Assembly: GCA_016271365.2 (NCBI GenBank)
Contig: CM057452.1
Span: forward strand, 1,239,161,001 to 1,239,225,000
Direction of reading: 5' to 3'
DNA from: Neoceratodus forsteri
Lineage: Eukaryota > Chordata > Ceratodontiformes > Ceratodontidae
DNA: 64,000 bases
Shown here: in pieces, positions 10,351-22,300 of the stretch
How the letters are laid out: each line of letters begins with the position of its first letter
Position numbering within the stretch: the first letter of the stretch is position 1
Notes under the pieces: model-generated
The model's input: the letters and a program-made list of their open reading frames with translations, nothing else
Databases searched by the model: none
What the model was told of the DNA's origin: nothing
Made by a program: the position numbers and the translations under genes

Positions 10351-12454
10351 TTGTTGCTATGTCTGAGACATGGTATAACAGGAACCATGACTGGGATATA
10401 GCTATACCAGATTATACTGTATTCAGGAAAGACAGGGAGGGTAAAAAGGGAGGAGGGGTAACTCTTTACGTCAGGGAGAATATAAAAGCAACTGTGGTAC
10501 AGGGATTGTGGGGGGGAGTGGAGGTCCTATGGGTCATCCAGAAGATTGGAAGTGGCACTGCTGTTTTTGCACAGGCGTGATCTACAGACCTCCAGCATAA
10601 GGGGAAGAGTTGAACAAGGATCTAGTGGAATCCATCCATAAGATGGCAACTAAAGGGGAAGTGCTGCTGGCAGGTGATTTTAATCTGCCAGATGTTAATT
10701 GGAGCATACCACCCACAGCCTCAGCCAGGAGCAGGTACATACTGAACTCCATGCAGGGGATATGCTCAGGCAACTAGTGCTAGAATCCACCTGTGAGGGT
10801 GCAATTTTGGACCTGGTACTTACCTACAGGGACAGAATTGCAGATGTCATGGTCAGTGGAAACCTGGGGTCCAGTGATCATCACACGGTGTGGTTCAATG
10901 TGAGTATAGTGGCAGAGTCAAGCCACACAAAAGCGAGGGTCCTGAACTTCTGGAGGGCAGACTTTGCAAAGTTGGTGGTATGTCTCAGGAAAGCCCTAGC
11001 AGGGAGGAAGGACTGGGGGAGAATTGAGGAACAGTGGGCCCATCTAAGAGGAGGCAGGAGGCACATAGTGGTGGCAACAAACCTTTCCGTTAGGCAAATA
11101 AACAAAGACAAGAGAAAAAGAAACCCACTATGGTTCTTAAAGGAAGTTGCCAAGAAGATAAGAGTGAAAAAGCTGGCTTTCAGGAAGTACAAGGAAACAC
11201 AGAAGGAGGAGGACAGAGTAGTGTATCTGGATAAGAGGAGCGAGACAGGGAAGGCAGTATGGAGCACAAAGGTGCAAATGGAGGAAAATATAGCTCAGAC
11301 AGTAAAGAAAGGAGACAAAAGATTTTATAGGTACAGTGTGTTAGCGAAAGGAGATAGACAAGGGGTGGGATTGTAAGGCTTAGGGGGGGAGAAAGGGAGT
11401 GTGCAGAAGGGGACTTGGAAAAAGCAACAATCCTGAACAATTATTTTTGTTCTGTATTCACAGAAGAGGGTGAGGGTGAGGGACTACAACTAAGTGACAG
11501 GAGAAATAAGGGGAGGGAGGTGGACACCAGTCCATTTATGGAGGAGAGAGTTCTAATGGAACTTACAAAACTGAAAGTTGACAAGGCAATGGGACCAAAT
11601 AGGATTCATCCTAGAATATTAGAGGAGCTTAGAGAGGTGCTGGCAGTACCAATGGCAACCCTGTTCAGTAAATAGCTGGAAACAGGAGTGGTACCAGAGG
11701 ACTGGAGGAGAGCAGATGTAGTCCTTCCACACAAAAGTGGGAACAGGGAGGAGGCTGGAAAACTATAGACCAGTCAGCCTGACCTCGGTGGTAGGGAAAA
11801 TAATGGAATCACTGATAAAAGAAAGGATTGTGGAATATCTTGAATCCAGCAGAGCACAGGATCCATGGCACCATGGATTCACAGCAGGAAGATCAAGTCA
11901 AACAAATCTGATAGATTTCTTTTACTGGGTGACCAGGGAAGTGGATCGGGAGGAGCGGTAGATGTTGCCTACCTGGACTTCAGCAAGGCCTTCGACTCTG
12001 TTCCACATAAGAGGCTTGTAAACAAACTAGGCAGCCTGGGAATGGATCTCAAGGTAGTAAACTAGGTTAGATATTGGTTGAGGGGTAGAACACAGAAGGT
12101 GGTGGTGGTAAATGGAGCTTAATCCGAGGAAAGGAGAGTGACCAGTGGGGTGCCACAGGGGTCAGTTCTAGGGCCAGTTCTATTTAATGCCTTCATAAGT
12201 GACATTGCAAAGGGACTGGAAGGAAAGGTATGCCTCTTTACAGATGACATTAAGATCTGCAACAGCGTAGACACTCCAGGAGGGGTGGAATAAATGAGGA
12301 GTAACCTAGGTAAACTAGAGGAATGATCAAGAGTGTGGTAGCTAATATTCTATGTAAAGAAGTGCAAAATCATGCATTTGGGGCCCAAGAACCCAGGGGA
12401 GGCTTACTTGATGAGGGGGAGATACTGACAGCCACCAAACAGGAAAGGGAACCG

Positions 12455-12694
12455 GGAGACTGAAATTCATTCACCAGACACCCATAATCCCAAAACCAAG
12501 ATGCCGACACCAAAAATCCCGACAGTGGGATTTTGCCCATGGTGTACTGTTTTTTCATGTTTTGGGGGCTTCGCCCCCAGCATCCCCTGTAATTATTATA
12601 ACTCTGTCGCAGGCAAAATCTCACTGTCGGGAATTTTGGTATCAGGATTTTGGTCTCGGGCTTACAGTTATTGGGCAAATGGGTTTCAGTCTCC
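12455..12694. mobile_element. MITE, 240 bp with 83-bp terminal inverted repeats
   Basis: The ends 12455-12537 and 12612-12694 are inverted copies of 83 bases, with 'ggagactgaaa' at both tips and 'attttgcc' at both inner ends; identity is about three quarters by eye. The centre has 'gggggcttcgccccc', a perfect palindrome. It interrupts CR1 ORF2, and 'ggaaccggg' and 'gatactggg' on the two sides may be an imperfect duplication. The superfamily is not clear. Confidence 0.8.
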
Positions 12695-13429
12695 TGTAAT
12701 GATACTGGGAGTAATCATATCAGATAACCAACAGTAAAAGTGGCCAAACAGTGTGCTAAAGCTATGACTAGAGCCAGTGGGGTACTGGGGTGCATAGAAA
12801 CAGGTATCACCAGCAGAAGAAAAGAGGTGTTGATGCCACTGTACAAATCACTTATGAGACCCCATCTGGAGCAATGTGTCCAGTTCTGGAGGCTGCATCT
12901 GCATAAGGACTAAGACAAGGTAGAGGCAGTTCAGAGAAGGAAACAAAAATGGTGCAGGGTCAGCACCAAAAGTAATATGAGGAAAGACTGGAGGACCTCA
13001 ATGTGTATGCCCTGGAGGAGAGGAGAGGGATAGAGAAAGAGGGGATATGATAGAGACCTTCAAATATCTCAAGGGCATAAATTAGGTACTGGATGGTAGC
13101 ATATTTCAGAAAAAGAGATGTTCTAGAACAAGGGAACGTGACATGAGGCTGGAAGAGGGTAGACTAAGAGGTAACGTGAGGAAGCATTTCCTCATGGAAA
13201 TGGAGGTGGATGCATGGAACAACCTCCCAGTGGTGGTGGTGGGGGCTGACTTGCTAGAGGAATTCAAAAATGCATGGGATAGGCATGGGGAACCCTAGCG
13301 ATAGGAAAGAGAATAATGCCAGTGCTCAAGTAAGGTCTATGGTTTTTGTAGCAGGTAGGAAAAATGGGTAGACTGAGTCAGCCTAGTGGTCCTTATCTGC
13401 CATCAATTTCTATGTTTCTATGTTTCTAG

Positions 13430-13990
13430 TAGACAGTATCCTTGCTCCCTTTAGAGTACAGGGATGTGACTTTCCTATCATCGAAAATGGTGGCTAGCTG
13501 AGGTGCTGAGTGAAGGGTTGTGCCAGTTGCCGAATGGGCTCCCACACACTGGTGAAACCTGTAAGGTGGGGAGAGGCAGGATGGGTTTGCTGGTGTCAGC
13601 AGTGTGTGGGGGGGCACTGGATATTAGGGAATATGTGTTGGTATACAGGGATGAGGATTGGTGGGTGGGGGAGGTACCGTTAGAGGCCAAGGAGTTTTTT
13701 TTTTATACCAGGGCCAGTGATCAGAGGATGTGGGGACCACTAGGCACCAGGGAAATATTAATATAATGGGACCGGTGAGTGGAGGCAGGGGATTACTATG
13801 CATCAGGGTCTTATTATTACTATAATGGGGCCAGTGATTAGAGGATGGAGGGACCACTAGGCATCAGGTAATGCATGACAACAACATGGAACAATGACTG
13901 CAGGGTGGGAAGGATCAATGGACACCAGGGACTTTCTTTATTTTAATGGGTCCAGGGTTCAGAGGGTGGGGGAGTGCCACTAGCCACCAT
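13430..13990 (-). repeat. Right arm of the foldback-like element: inverted 60-bp array
   Basis: This is the inverted counterpart of 7161-7703. It begins with 'tagacagtat' and 'ttgctccct', passes the matching non-repetitive arm part, and ends in units spaced about 60 bp apart (for example 13736, 13797, 13853, 13917, 13976) that contain 'accactaggcaccagg'. The match to the left arm is clear in the single-copy part and in the units. Confidence 0.75.
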
Positions 13991-15985
13991 ATAGCAGGTG
14001 TGCTCCCCCACTGCCAATGTTGTTGCTGGCTACAGTGGTCCTGCTGGACACTAGGGATACTTGAAGTTAGTTGAGCTTCTTCTAGGTGGTATTTGCACAG
14101 TGCAAAGTGGCCTGTGCAAACCCTTTTGCACTGTGAAAATGCAAAGAAAATTGCACTGTGCAGTATGCATGTCTCCCGCCCCTCCATTTGCTCAACACAG
14201 ACATTTTTGCATGTGCATGAGCTTACTCTTTTAGCACATGCCACAGTCCCCTTTGAATATTGTGCACATGTGCAAACCCCAGGCAAACAGAGTACAATCA
14301 CATTCCCCACTGGTCAAAGTTTTGACTCTCTGGCCCCTGGTGCTATCATTTGTGTAGTCTACCTCTGGTAGGGCATATGCAGTACTCCCAACTTGTAGTT
14401 CAGCTTTGTTAAACAAGTGACCCCCCCATTCAATCCTTCTTATATTATTTTCACCATATCCATGTATATAGCGCACTGTCTTTTGAAACCTGTAACCTTC
14501 ATAACATTGTCCAACCCCCGCATAGATGGTTCCACCTGTTCATCAACAAGAGCTGTGTGAATTGCTGTTTGTCATGATTGCCTTGTCTGTGCTGTGAGTA
14601 CTGTATACCCCATCTGACTGTTTCAGGTTTCTTCGGATGGTTAAAGTCAATGCCTAGAGTTGCTGTGCTGCACTGTATGTGTTTGTACAGGCTTGGGGTG
14701 AGGAGGTGCATACTGTGTGATTAATCTGATCAGTGTTGGTGGTGACCATGCCCAGCAATGATGCCCAACCACCCCATTTTGAATGGTGATACAACGCCTT
14801 TCACCACTTTGCATCCCAACTGGACTCCAGTTCAACATCACCGCAACTCATGTACCATGAGCTGACTGCTGCTGTAATGCTGCATATTGGCACCAATCAC
14901 TATTTCATTGTTAAACATCAGCAGTTGCATCAGCAGAAATTGCAGGAACCAGCAAGAAATCAGTGAGGTCGGTGGTAGAGTGGAGACAGATCACAGTTGG
15001 AGTCGCGGCACCATGTTGACAGTCTAGAGAACTGGAGCTGGAACTGGGTAACCACAAACGGGAACTGAGTGAGAGTGACAGGACTGAGATGACCTCTATC
15101 TCAGAGTTGGTCAGTCTGGCTGCCCAGTCCTGAGGTCAGTTGAGTGATCATAAGTAGATTTTTGTGTGGCGGTGGTCTTTCTGTTGACATTACAAATATG
15201 CAAAACTGTATAAAAATGAAATGCCCTAATTTAGTTCTTCCAACTGTAGATGCTACTGTAAAGTATCGATGGGCTGTTGTCCAACTTGAGCTACCTCAGA
15301 TATCCTAGTTCCACATACCAGGAGTCAATTTTTCTTTACAACCGATGTTCTGGTCCTCATTACATGAGGTTTCTCTTCCTTTATATGACAGAGTGGCTGG
15401 CTGATCTAAAATGAACATATGGGAAAGGTAATTAGCAAATGGAAGTGTGACTGTCATAACTGTGTTTTCACTCAACTCCTCAGTATAAATCTTTTGCAGT
15501 TTGGTTTATTAGATTATTTTTGTCAAGCTCATTTGTGTTCTTTTTGTAAGGTGGTGCCCAGATCTGCACACAGCATTCCAAATTGTGTCCAACCAGTGCC
15601 CTGTACAGGTATAGTGACATTACCACTTCCTTTTTATATTTGTGTGTGTGCACTTGCATGAAATGAACATGTTGTGGCTACTTGGGAAAGTACAGTAGGG
15701 TCTGAAGAGGTATGGCAGTGTAGCACACAATGCAGTTCAGGCTTGAGAAGACTTTTCACTGACAGCCCAACCAGGAGCAGCCTAAAAGTGACACTGTTCA
15801 ACCTGGTTGATGGGTGGAAACTTTGTGTAGTTGAAAGGCAGCCCCACCTCTCAGAGTGCAACTGCATGCTTTCATCTACCACACACTGCCCAGCAGCCAG
15901 CTGAGCAATGTCATCATCAGCCTGCTCCTCTTCCTCCCCCCTTAAAATATGGCGGTCATCTGTGGGTGGACTGGGATGAAACTGA
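13991..15985. other. Unassigned sequence
   Basis: There is no gene here. At 14092-14165 there are several small symmetric motifs ('tttgcacagtgcaaa', 'ttgcactgtgca') that could be part of a decayed hairpin. The rest, to the start of the 46-bp minisatellite, was not matched to anything else in the window. Confidence 0.4.
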
Positions 15986-16692
15986 GCAATGTTTGGAAGC
16001 AGTGGCAGTCCATTCTTCTCTTTGTCCCCCCCCCAAAATGGAACTGCTCAGAGGCAGTGGCACTTCTTTTCTCTCTACCTCCCTCACCCCAGCAACAGAG
16101 GCACTTAGATGCAATTACACGCTTTTGCCCTCCTCCACCACCCAGCACCTTTCCGCTTCCCCCAAAGGAACCATTTGGCAGGGTTGCAATCCCTTCTGCT
16201 TGCCCATTCCAAATGGAGCTGCTTTGTGACAGTGTCAGTCCTTTCCACTACCCTCCTAATGGAGCCACTTGGCAGCAGTGGCATTCCTTTCAGATCCCCC
16301 CACGATGGAGCTGCTCAGCAGCAATGGCAATCTTTTTGCTCTCCCCACAATGGAGCTGCTCTGTGGTAGTGGCACTCGGTTCTGCTCCCTCCCCCAAATA
16401 GTGCAACTTGGTGGCAGTGGCAGCCATTTCCACTGCCCCATGACACAGAGCCACTCAGAAGCAGTGGCAATCCTTTCCACTACAATCCAAATGGAGCCAG
16501 TCAACAGCAGTGGCAATCCTTTTGCCCCCGCCCTCAAGAGAGCCACTTGATGGCAGTGGTAGTCCTCTCTATTCCTCCTGAAATGGAGCTGCTCAGTGGT
16601 AGTCGTAATTCTTTCCACATCCCCCCCCCGCAGAACTGCTTGGCAGCATTAGTACTCCTTTCCACTCCCCCCAAATGGAGCTGCTTGATAAT
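15986..16692 (+). repeat. 46-bp minisatellite
   Basis: Degenerate units with the core 'aatggagctgctcagcagcagtggcaatcctttt' (in pieces) repeat about every 46 bases. Good copies fall at about 16274, 16321, 16367, 16413, 16461, 16508 and 16555, with weaker ones on either side. Long open frames run through the array because the units have few stops; they look like an artefact. Two units of the same repeat lie at 30655-30780, so the array may belong to a dispersed element. Confidence 0.8.
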
Positions 16693-17196
16693 TCTGAAGT
16701 TACATTTTGGGTATATTATCAAGTATTAGAAACTTCAAATGGATTTCCCTTACATATCCATTTATAATCATGTCATTATTCCTTTTGATTGCATGATTGC
16801 TGCTTTAATAATATAAATCTTTTTCATCAGGGTCTGCAAAATCTAAATATATAGGGACCAGTTCATAAAACATTGTATGGGATCTCTGTTTCTACAAAGG
16901 AATGAATCTATTGAGCACATATTCTCATATGCAATGTCTACATATGCAACAGCACAATTTAAAGATGAGAAATATCCATCACAAAGGCTATCTTTCTTCC
17001 TGTCTCTTCTGTCTCAGCTCTCTCTCATTGTGGTCTGCCTTTTGTTCCCCAGGAGATGAATTGCAAGGAGAATCTAATTAGCCTTGTTTCTGTCCCATAT
17101 CAGAAAAGATAAGAGTGCTTGGGGACTCCATTCTCAAGCCCTAATGCCCCTAATCAGCCTGCCTCAATTTACGTTGGTCACCACTGTGACCTATGT

Positions 17197-17480
17197 AAAT
17201 TAGGACATAACACGAAATTGGAAGGTGGCAGGTTAAGAGGGAACATGAGGACATTTTTCTTCATGGAGAGGGTGGTGGACACATGGAATGGTCTGTCACA
17301 GGAGGTAGTGGGCTCGAGCACTGTGGTTAGATTTAATCATGCATGGGACAGGCTATGGCAACCATAGAGGTAAAGCATGGGGTAGGTCAGAGGCAGTAAT
17401 CAAGTACAGGACTTATGGGCAGACTGGATGGGCCTAGTGGTCCTTATCTGCTGACAATTTCTATGTTTCTATGTTTCTTT
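17197..17480 (+). mobile_element. CR1-type LINE, 5'-truncated 3' end
   Basis: The sequence resembles the end of ORF2 in the 7.7-13.4 kb element (a 'lrgnmr..ff.ervvd.WN' pattern) and finishes with 'ccttatctgctgacaatttc' and two 'tatgtttc' repeats. Only the last 280 bases are present. Confidence 0.85.
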
Positions 17481-17849
17481 ACTATGCATGCCATTTTACA
17501 TGTATTGGCACTTGACACTCTGTTTTGCTAACTTGAACCTACTATCCCCTGCAGGAACCCAACACTGACATGGAAGTGGGACATAGTTTCAAAGTAGATA
17601 AACTACAGAAATGCAGAACGCTGCTGTTCACACATTTCCTCACCTGAAGCATGCTATTACTTCCTCCCAGAATCGGCTGGGGCCAGGGCTTGGAAGAATT
17701 ATGATTTGCTGTGAGAGCTGGGTAATTTCAGTACCCCTATATCCACACCAAGAAAATATTGGCTATTGTATCACACTGCACCCTGCACATTGATCAACAT
17801 CTTGATTATAAGTATCACCTATTTTGACTTATACATTTTATATGTACTA
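17481..17849. other. No recognised feature
   Basis: This short intervening stretch has no recognised element or gene. The next 50 bases may be the 5' stub of the LINE-C copy that resumes at 26287. Confidence 0.4.
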
Positions 17850-17881
17850 TGGTAGGTTTTAGTTCCCTGTCTCCAACTCTG

Positions 17882-17901
17882 CCACTATTGCCTTATCTTT
17901 C
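17882..17901. repeat. Left target-site duplication of the large L1 insertion
   Basis: The 20 bases 'ccactattgccttatctttc' occur here and, without mismatch, at 26267-26286. A run of nine T follows at once (17902-17910), which is the terminal A-tail of a minus-strand retrotransposon. Confidence 0.88.
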
Positions 17902-17910
17902 TTTTTTTTT

Positions 17911-18869
17911 GTTATAGATCAATATGAACATTGGAGAGCTGTTTATTTAATGCAACCCAGATTTTTACCACATATAAAAACACTTTTACTGCCACAGACA
18001 GGTTGGATTTCAGTTTTCAGAGCATGGGGTTGGTTTCACACTCTACAAACGCTGAACATATCATCATGATCTGTTCAGATGTTTTTTTTTATTTCTCTTT
18101 TACTGAGAGAAGCTCTATATGTACAAGATATCTCATTGCACTTAATAATCACAGAAGCTTTAGACTTGTGTAAGGCATAAGCTGAGTAAAGGAGTAACAG
18201 GTATCTTCCTTAGTTATTAACATCAGTCCTTTCCCTTAAAGTGATAGAGTGTGATAATTTCTGTTACCTATCTCATTTTTGGGGCAAACATTTTCTTTCT
18301 TTTGTGTTATCTTTTCACCCCACCGACACTCCGGAGTCTGCCTTTCCTTTGGGTCTCCTAGTCTCCACTGACCTCTGGCAATCCTCTTCAGGAGTTCTCC
18401 CTCCACATATTACAGCCAACCCCTGAGCTCTGTCCCGATATATCCCATTACCGGGTGAGTCCCTCTCCTTCGAGGGGGGAGGCACCTGGGAGAGGAGATC
18501 CCAGCACACTATTGTCATGGCCCCGATGACACTGCTGTGGGGGAGGAGACGCCAGAGGTACCAGTGGCATAGAGGATGGAGGCCATCATCCAGCATATTC
18601 CAAAGCTGTTTTTCCATTTTTCTACTTGAAACCCTCCTGTGCTGCTTTTTTTAGTGCCCCTGATCTCAATCAGGAGCCACTGCATAGTGGGGCTGTCCCT
18701 AACCCACCCTCAGGAGAGGAGAGCAGTCCTCCCGACACTCAAGCCTCTCCTTCCCCTGCCAGCCCTCAGCGCCCGAGTCTGTTCCTCAACCCAGGTCACC
18801 GGCATGGCTCGAGGTGTGGTATCCAGCTCCTCAACCCTTTGCACCACCAGGCTGGCTGCAAACATTTTC
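17911..18869 (-). other. Probable 3' transduction carried by the L1
   Basis: Between the internal L1 A-tail (about 18870-18910) and the terminal A9 there are about 390 bases of other sequence plus a later SINE. On the minus strand an AATAAA signal (17942-17947 on +) lies about 31 bases before the terminal A-run, as in a host polyadenylation site. This fits an L1 transcript that read past its own weak tail and carried along flanking DNA. The alternative is a long L1 3' UTR with an internal A-rich stretch. Confidence 0.55.
18296..18857 (-). mobile_element. Long tRNA-like SINE, copy 1
   Basis: It is flanked by 'gcaaacattttc' on both sides (18284-18295 and 18858-18869), a perfect 12-bp duplication. 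On the minus strand it starts with a tRNA-like head ('ggtgcaaagggttgagg', then 'ggtgacctgggttgagg' as B-box region). It has the family core 'ggactgctctcctctcct', and its end is A-rich. Length is 562 bp. It lies next to the internal tail of the L1 and is therefore younger than the L1. Confidence 0.82.
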
Positions 18870-19370
18870 AGTGATTTATTTTATTTACTTTTTTTTATTT
18901 AACAAAGTTTATTAAATGAAGACAAGGTACAAACATTCCACTTGAGGAACCAACATCAAACAACATTGACACAAATCAATATATGCTCCATCCACTACAG
19001 GTTACAATCAATGAAAACAGATAACCATCCCTAAAAAGTCATAATTGTAAACACATAGTGACATATTAATATGAAATATGAAGATAATGACAAGTCGGGT
19101 ATTACCATCAGGTTTGCACAAGCTATAATTATCAGCTGATATCTAATAGTGCTGGACACACTCCTGATAAATAATACGATAATAAAAATCATCATGGAAT
19201 AAAAGTGGGGTCACATGCCAACTGAAAGTTGATACAGGGGTGCCAACATTCAAAATAAAAATCTTCACTATTCAAAAACTCATAATGTAATTTTTCTGTC
19301 CCACAAACAAAATTAACTGCAGCATACCAATCTCCTATTGAAGGTATCTGAGATTACAGCCAAAACTTGG

Positions 19371-22300
19371 TTATAGCTTTTTTTTGGCACATAATAGCAA
19401 AAGTAAAAACAGACTAATGTGTTGTCTTGGGAGATTACAAGTTTCAGGTGGAATTAAAAGCAGAACCAACTTAGAGGATAAAATAACTGGTTCTGTGAAA
19501 ATTTCATGCAGATTTTGCTGGATATTACTTTGGAAAGATATTAACCAAGGACAACTCCAGAAAATATGCACCTGATCAGCAATAAATTATCCAGACTATT
19601 GCCAGCATCCCACTGAACCGGCCCCTTTATACATAGACACTCTAAGAGGTGTAAGAAAAAATCTCACCCTACATTTCCAGAACAATTCTTTAATATAATG
19701 TAAGGAAGACAATTTATAAATTAGTAGAGATGTTTTTGACCATTCTTCCAATGATACAGATTCAGCCATGTCCTGTTCCCATTTTAAAACAATGGATTTA
19801 GCCTCCTCCGATTTCCCAGCTCATATATCCCCATACCAGTTCCCAATTAAATGTTTGCTAAGTACAACCTTTTGTATAGCCAATATGAGATGAATCCCTG
19901 GAGCATCCAAGAAATCACTGAGGGAATTAAAATAAGATTTTGTTTGCAGAGATGATAGAACCCGTAGGTATATGTCATGGTCCACCTGTTTCAAACCATA
20001 TCTAGTTTGCAATACAGAAAAAGGAAAGGGACCCTTAGCATCAAAACAGTGAAAATAATATTCTAAACCTAACCTACCCCTTTGCTGAAGAAAAAAAATC
20101 TCAGTTTTATAAAAAGGATTAGCTCTATCCCAAGCCAAATTTGTCATAAAAAAATGCAAATGAGTCAGGAATGAAGCTTGATAAGCACTCCTCACCTTCA
20201 AGACTACGCTGGTGTACCTAAAAACCTGCACCAGAGATATGCATGGGACGGAGGCCATGTATAGGATGCATGCCACATCATGTAAATCATTCAAAACAAA
20301 CTCTGTGTTCTTCCAGTGAGACACATACTGAGAGTTTGTCCAACAGCAAATGATATGCATAGAAACTGCATGGTGTACTGCCCAAATTAGGCACAGACAT
20401 TCCTCCTCCTTGCAAAGGAGATAAATATAGTAGCATGACATGCACCCTAGCCTGATCTCCCTTCCATATAAACTGCAATATTAATCTCAGCCAATCAGCT
20501 AAAAGTTTTTTAGATGGAAAAACTGGTAATGTTTACAAAAGAAAAAGTATCTTTAGTAAAATTACCATACAAAGCACCTCAATTCTTCTCATGAAAGAAA
20601 GCAGCAGCATTGCCCAAGCCTGTACGTTCTGTTTTATTTCTTGAGTGAGAAGTTCATAACTGAAAAGGCTGACATGCTCTGAATATTTAGTTAAAATGAT
20701 TCCCAAATACCTAATAAACTTTCTATTTAATCAGACTGGGAAAAGTGTATGAATTTCTTCCAGTGGGGTATACCTATACGCTATCACTTCAGTCCTGGAT
20801 TTGCTCAACTTGAATCCAGCCAAGGCCTCAAACTCATCCAGAATTTGACAAACTGCCTTAAATGATGATGTAGGATTTGTCAAGGTCAACAAAATATCAT
20901 CTGCAAATAAGGCTACCTTATAGTCCTTCCCCCCATTTGAATGCCATCTACCTGATTAGAAAGACAAATTGTTTGTTTGTTTATTTCAAGATTTAAACCA
21001 TTGAGTATAAACTCATTTACAAAGGTGACCTTCCACACACACTTTACACAGACATTAAAACATTAAAATATAAATAAACAACATCATTATATATTTAATT
21101 AAAACAGTTACACAGCTTTTCCAATGACCACAAAAACATTTTCAGTGTCAGAACTGAGGGAGGAATTAAAGCTGCCAAAAGCTCCACAAATAATGCAAAC
21201 AGTAGAGGGGAGAGGGGGCATCCTTGTCATATCCCCCTGGCCAGATTAAAGGATATAGAAAGCAACCCATTAATCCGAATATATGACATAAGTTTTAAAT
21301 ATATAGAGGGCAACAAAACAATAAAGAGGGGGCCAAAAGCCTGAAGACATGACCAAAGAAAATGCCAAGAAACTCTATTGAAGGCCTTCTACATGTCCAA
21401 GTTAGCCTGGACCAGAAATAGTGACCTCTTATTAGCATAGTCTGCCAAAAGAAAAGACTGTCATACGTTATCAAATACCTGCTGTCCATGAACAAAACCT
21501 GTCTGGTCTTGGTCAACTAAGGACGGAAGAAGGCCCTCTAATCTATTGGCTAAAATAGCCATAAAAAATGTATAATCAGTATTTAGCATAGAAATCGATC
21601 GGTAGGACCCTGGCTTTAATGGATCTTTACCCGGCTTCAAAAAGGCAACAATAATTGCACTATTCCAAGATGGAGGAGGGGGTTCTCCTATTTGGACCTC
21701 CAACACAGCATGCAGTAAAATAAGGCACAAAGTTTCTTGCAGATCAGAAAGCTTATAGAAATCTGATGGAAATCCATCAGTACCTGGACATTTACCAATT
21801 TTGGACCTCTTTACTGGTGCTATTAACTCAGAATTTTTTACTGGGTTCAATAACGACATCTTCTGCTCTTCTGATAGCCTTGGTAACTCAACTCGAGGCA
21901 AAAACTGGGACACTTGCTCACTAGACAGCCCTGTGTGTCTGAAATATATAGAGAAGAAGAATATGTCCTAAACACCTACAATATTTCCCCAGCTTTATGG
22001 GCAATATCCCCGTCTCCAGATCATGTATCTTAAAAATAGAATTGGCAACCTTTTGTGCTCTCAACACCTAGCCAAATACCAAGCTCTTTTAGGACCCCCT
22101 AACTTCACTTTTTGCCACAGAAATTCTAATGCAAGCCCTGTTTTCTGGTCAAGGCATTTTTGTAGATTTGCTTCAGCTTCCAATAAACTGTCTTTAACAG
22201 ACTTATCACCCATCCAAATCTAACTTGAAGTTGTTGTACCTCTTTGGACAGATCCAAGAGTTTTCTCCTCCATTCCCTCTGTTTAGCGGAAGCATATGCC

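Larger units (their letters stand above)
8884..13300 (+). pseudogene. CR1 ORF2 remnant: AP endonuclease and reverse transcriptase
   Basis: The endonuclease starts near 8890 ('NACSLGNKILDVVALMAEAD'), is cut by an insert, and resumes at about 10351 ('VAMSETW'). It then shows 'GGGVTLYVRE', 'GDFNLPDVNW' (about 10675) and 'SDHH' (about 10873). The reverse transcriptase follows: 'GPNRIHPRILEEL', 'NYRPVSLTSVVGKIMESLIK', 'AYLDFSKAFDSVPHKRL' (about 11970), 'SGVPQGSVLGPVLFN' and 'LFTDDIK', where the YADD Tyr/Ala pair is altered. A 240-bp MITE interrupts the part after the active-site box. The C-terminal region reappears at about 13000-13300 ('FLMEMEVDAWNNLP'). Several stops and frameshifts show that it is not functional. 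Confidence 0.88.
7704..13429 (+). mobile_element. CR1-type LINE, near full length, interrupted twice
   Basis: A short leader is followed by ORF1 (about 7728-8702) and ORF2 (about 8884-13300). It ends with 'ccttatctgcc' and 'tttctatgtttctatgtttc', the short-repeat 3' tail type of CR1 elements, without a poly(A). Without its two inserts (8985-10350 and 12455-12694) the element is about 4.1 kb, close to a full CR1. Stop codons and frameshifts are scattered through both ORFs, so it is dead. Other copies of this family are at 17.2, 29.4-30.6, 56.3-58.3 and 61.6 kb. It lies exactly between the two inverted 60-bp arrays. Confidence 0.88.

Noticed and set aside
14092..14165. Symmetric 'tttgcacagtgcaaa' words as a regulatory operator
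   Set aside because: In a repeat-rich vertebrate intergenic region without a nearby gene, a decayed hairpin is more likely. The motif is too short to support a function.
15831..16550. Overlapping long open frames on both strands
   Set aside because: They follow the 46-bp minisatellite in several frames. The peptides are low-complexity and repeat with the array, so they are an artefact of unit composition.
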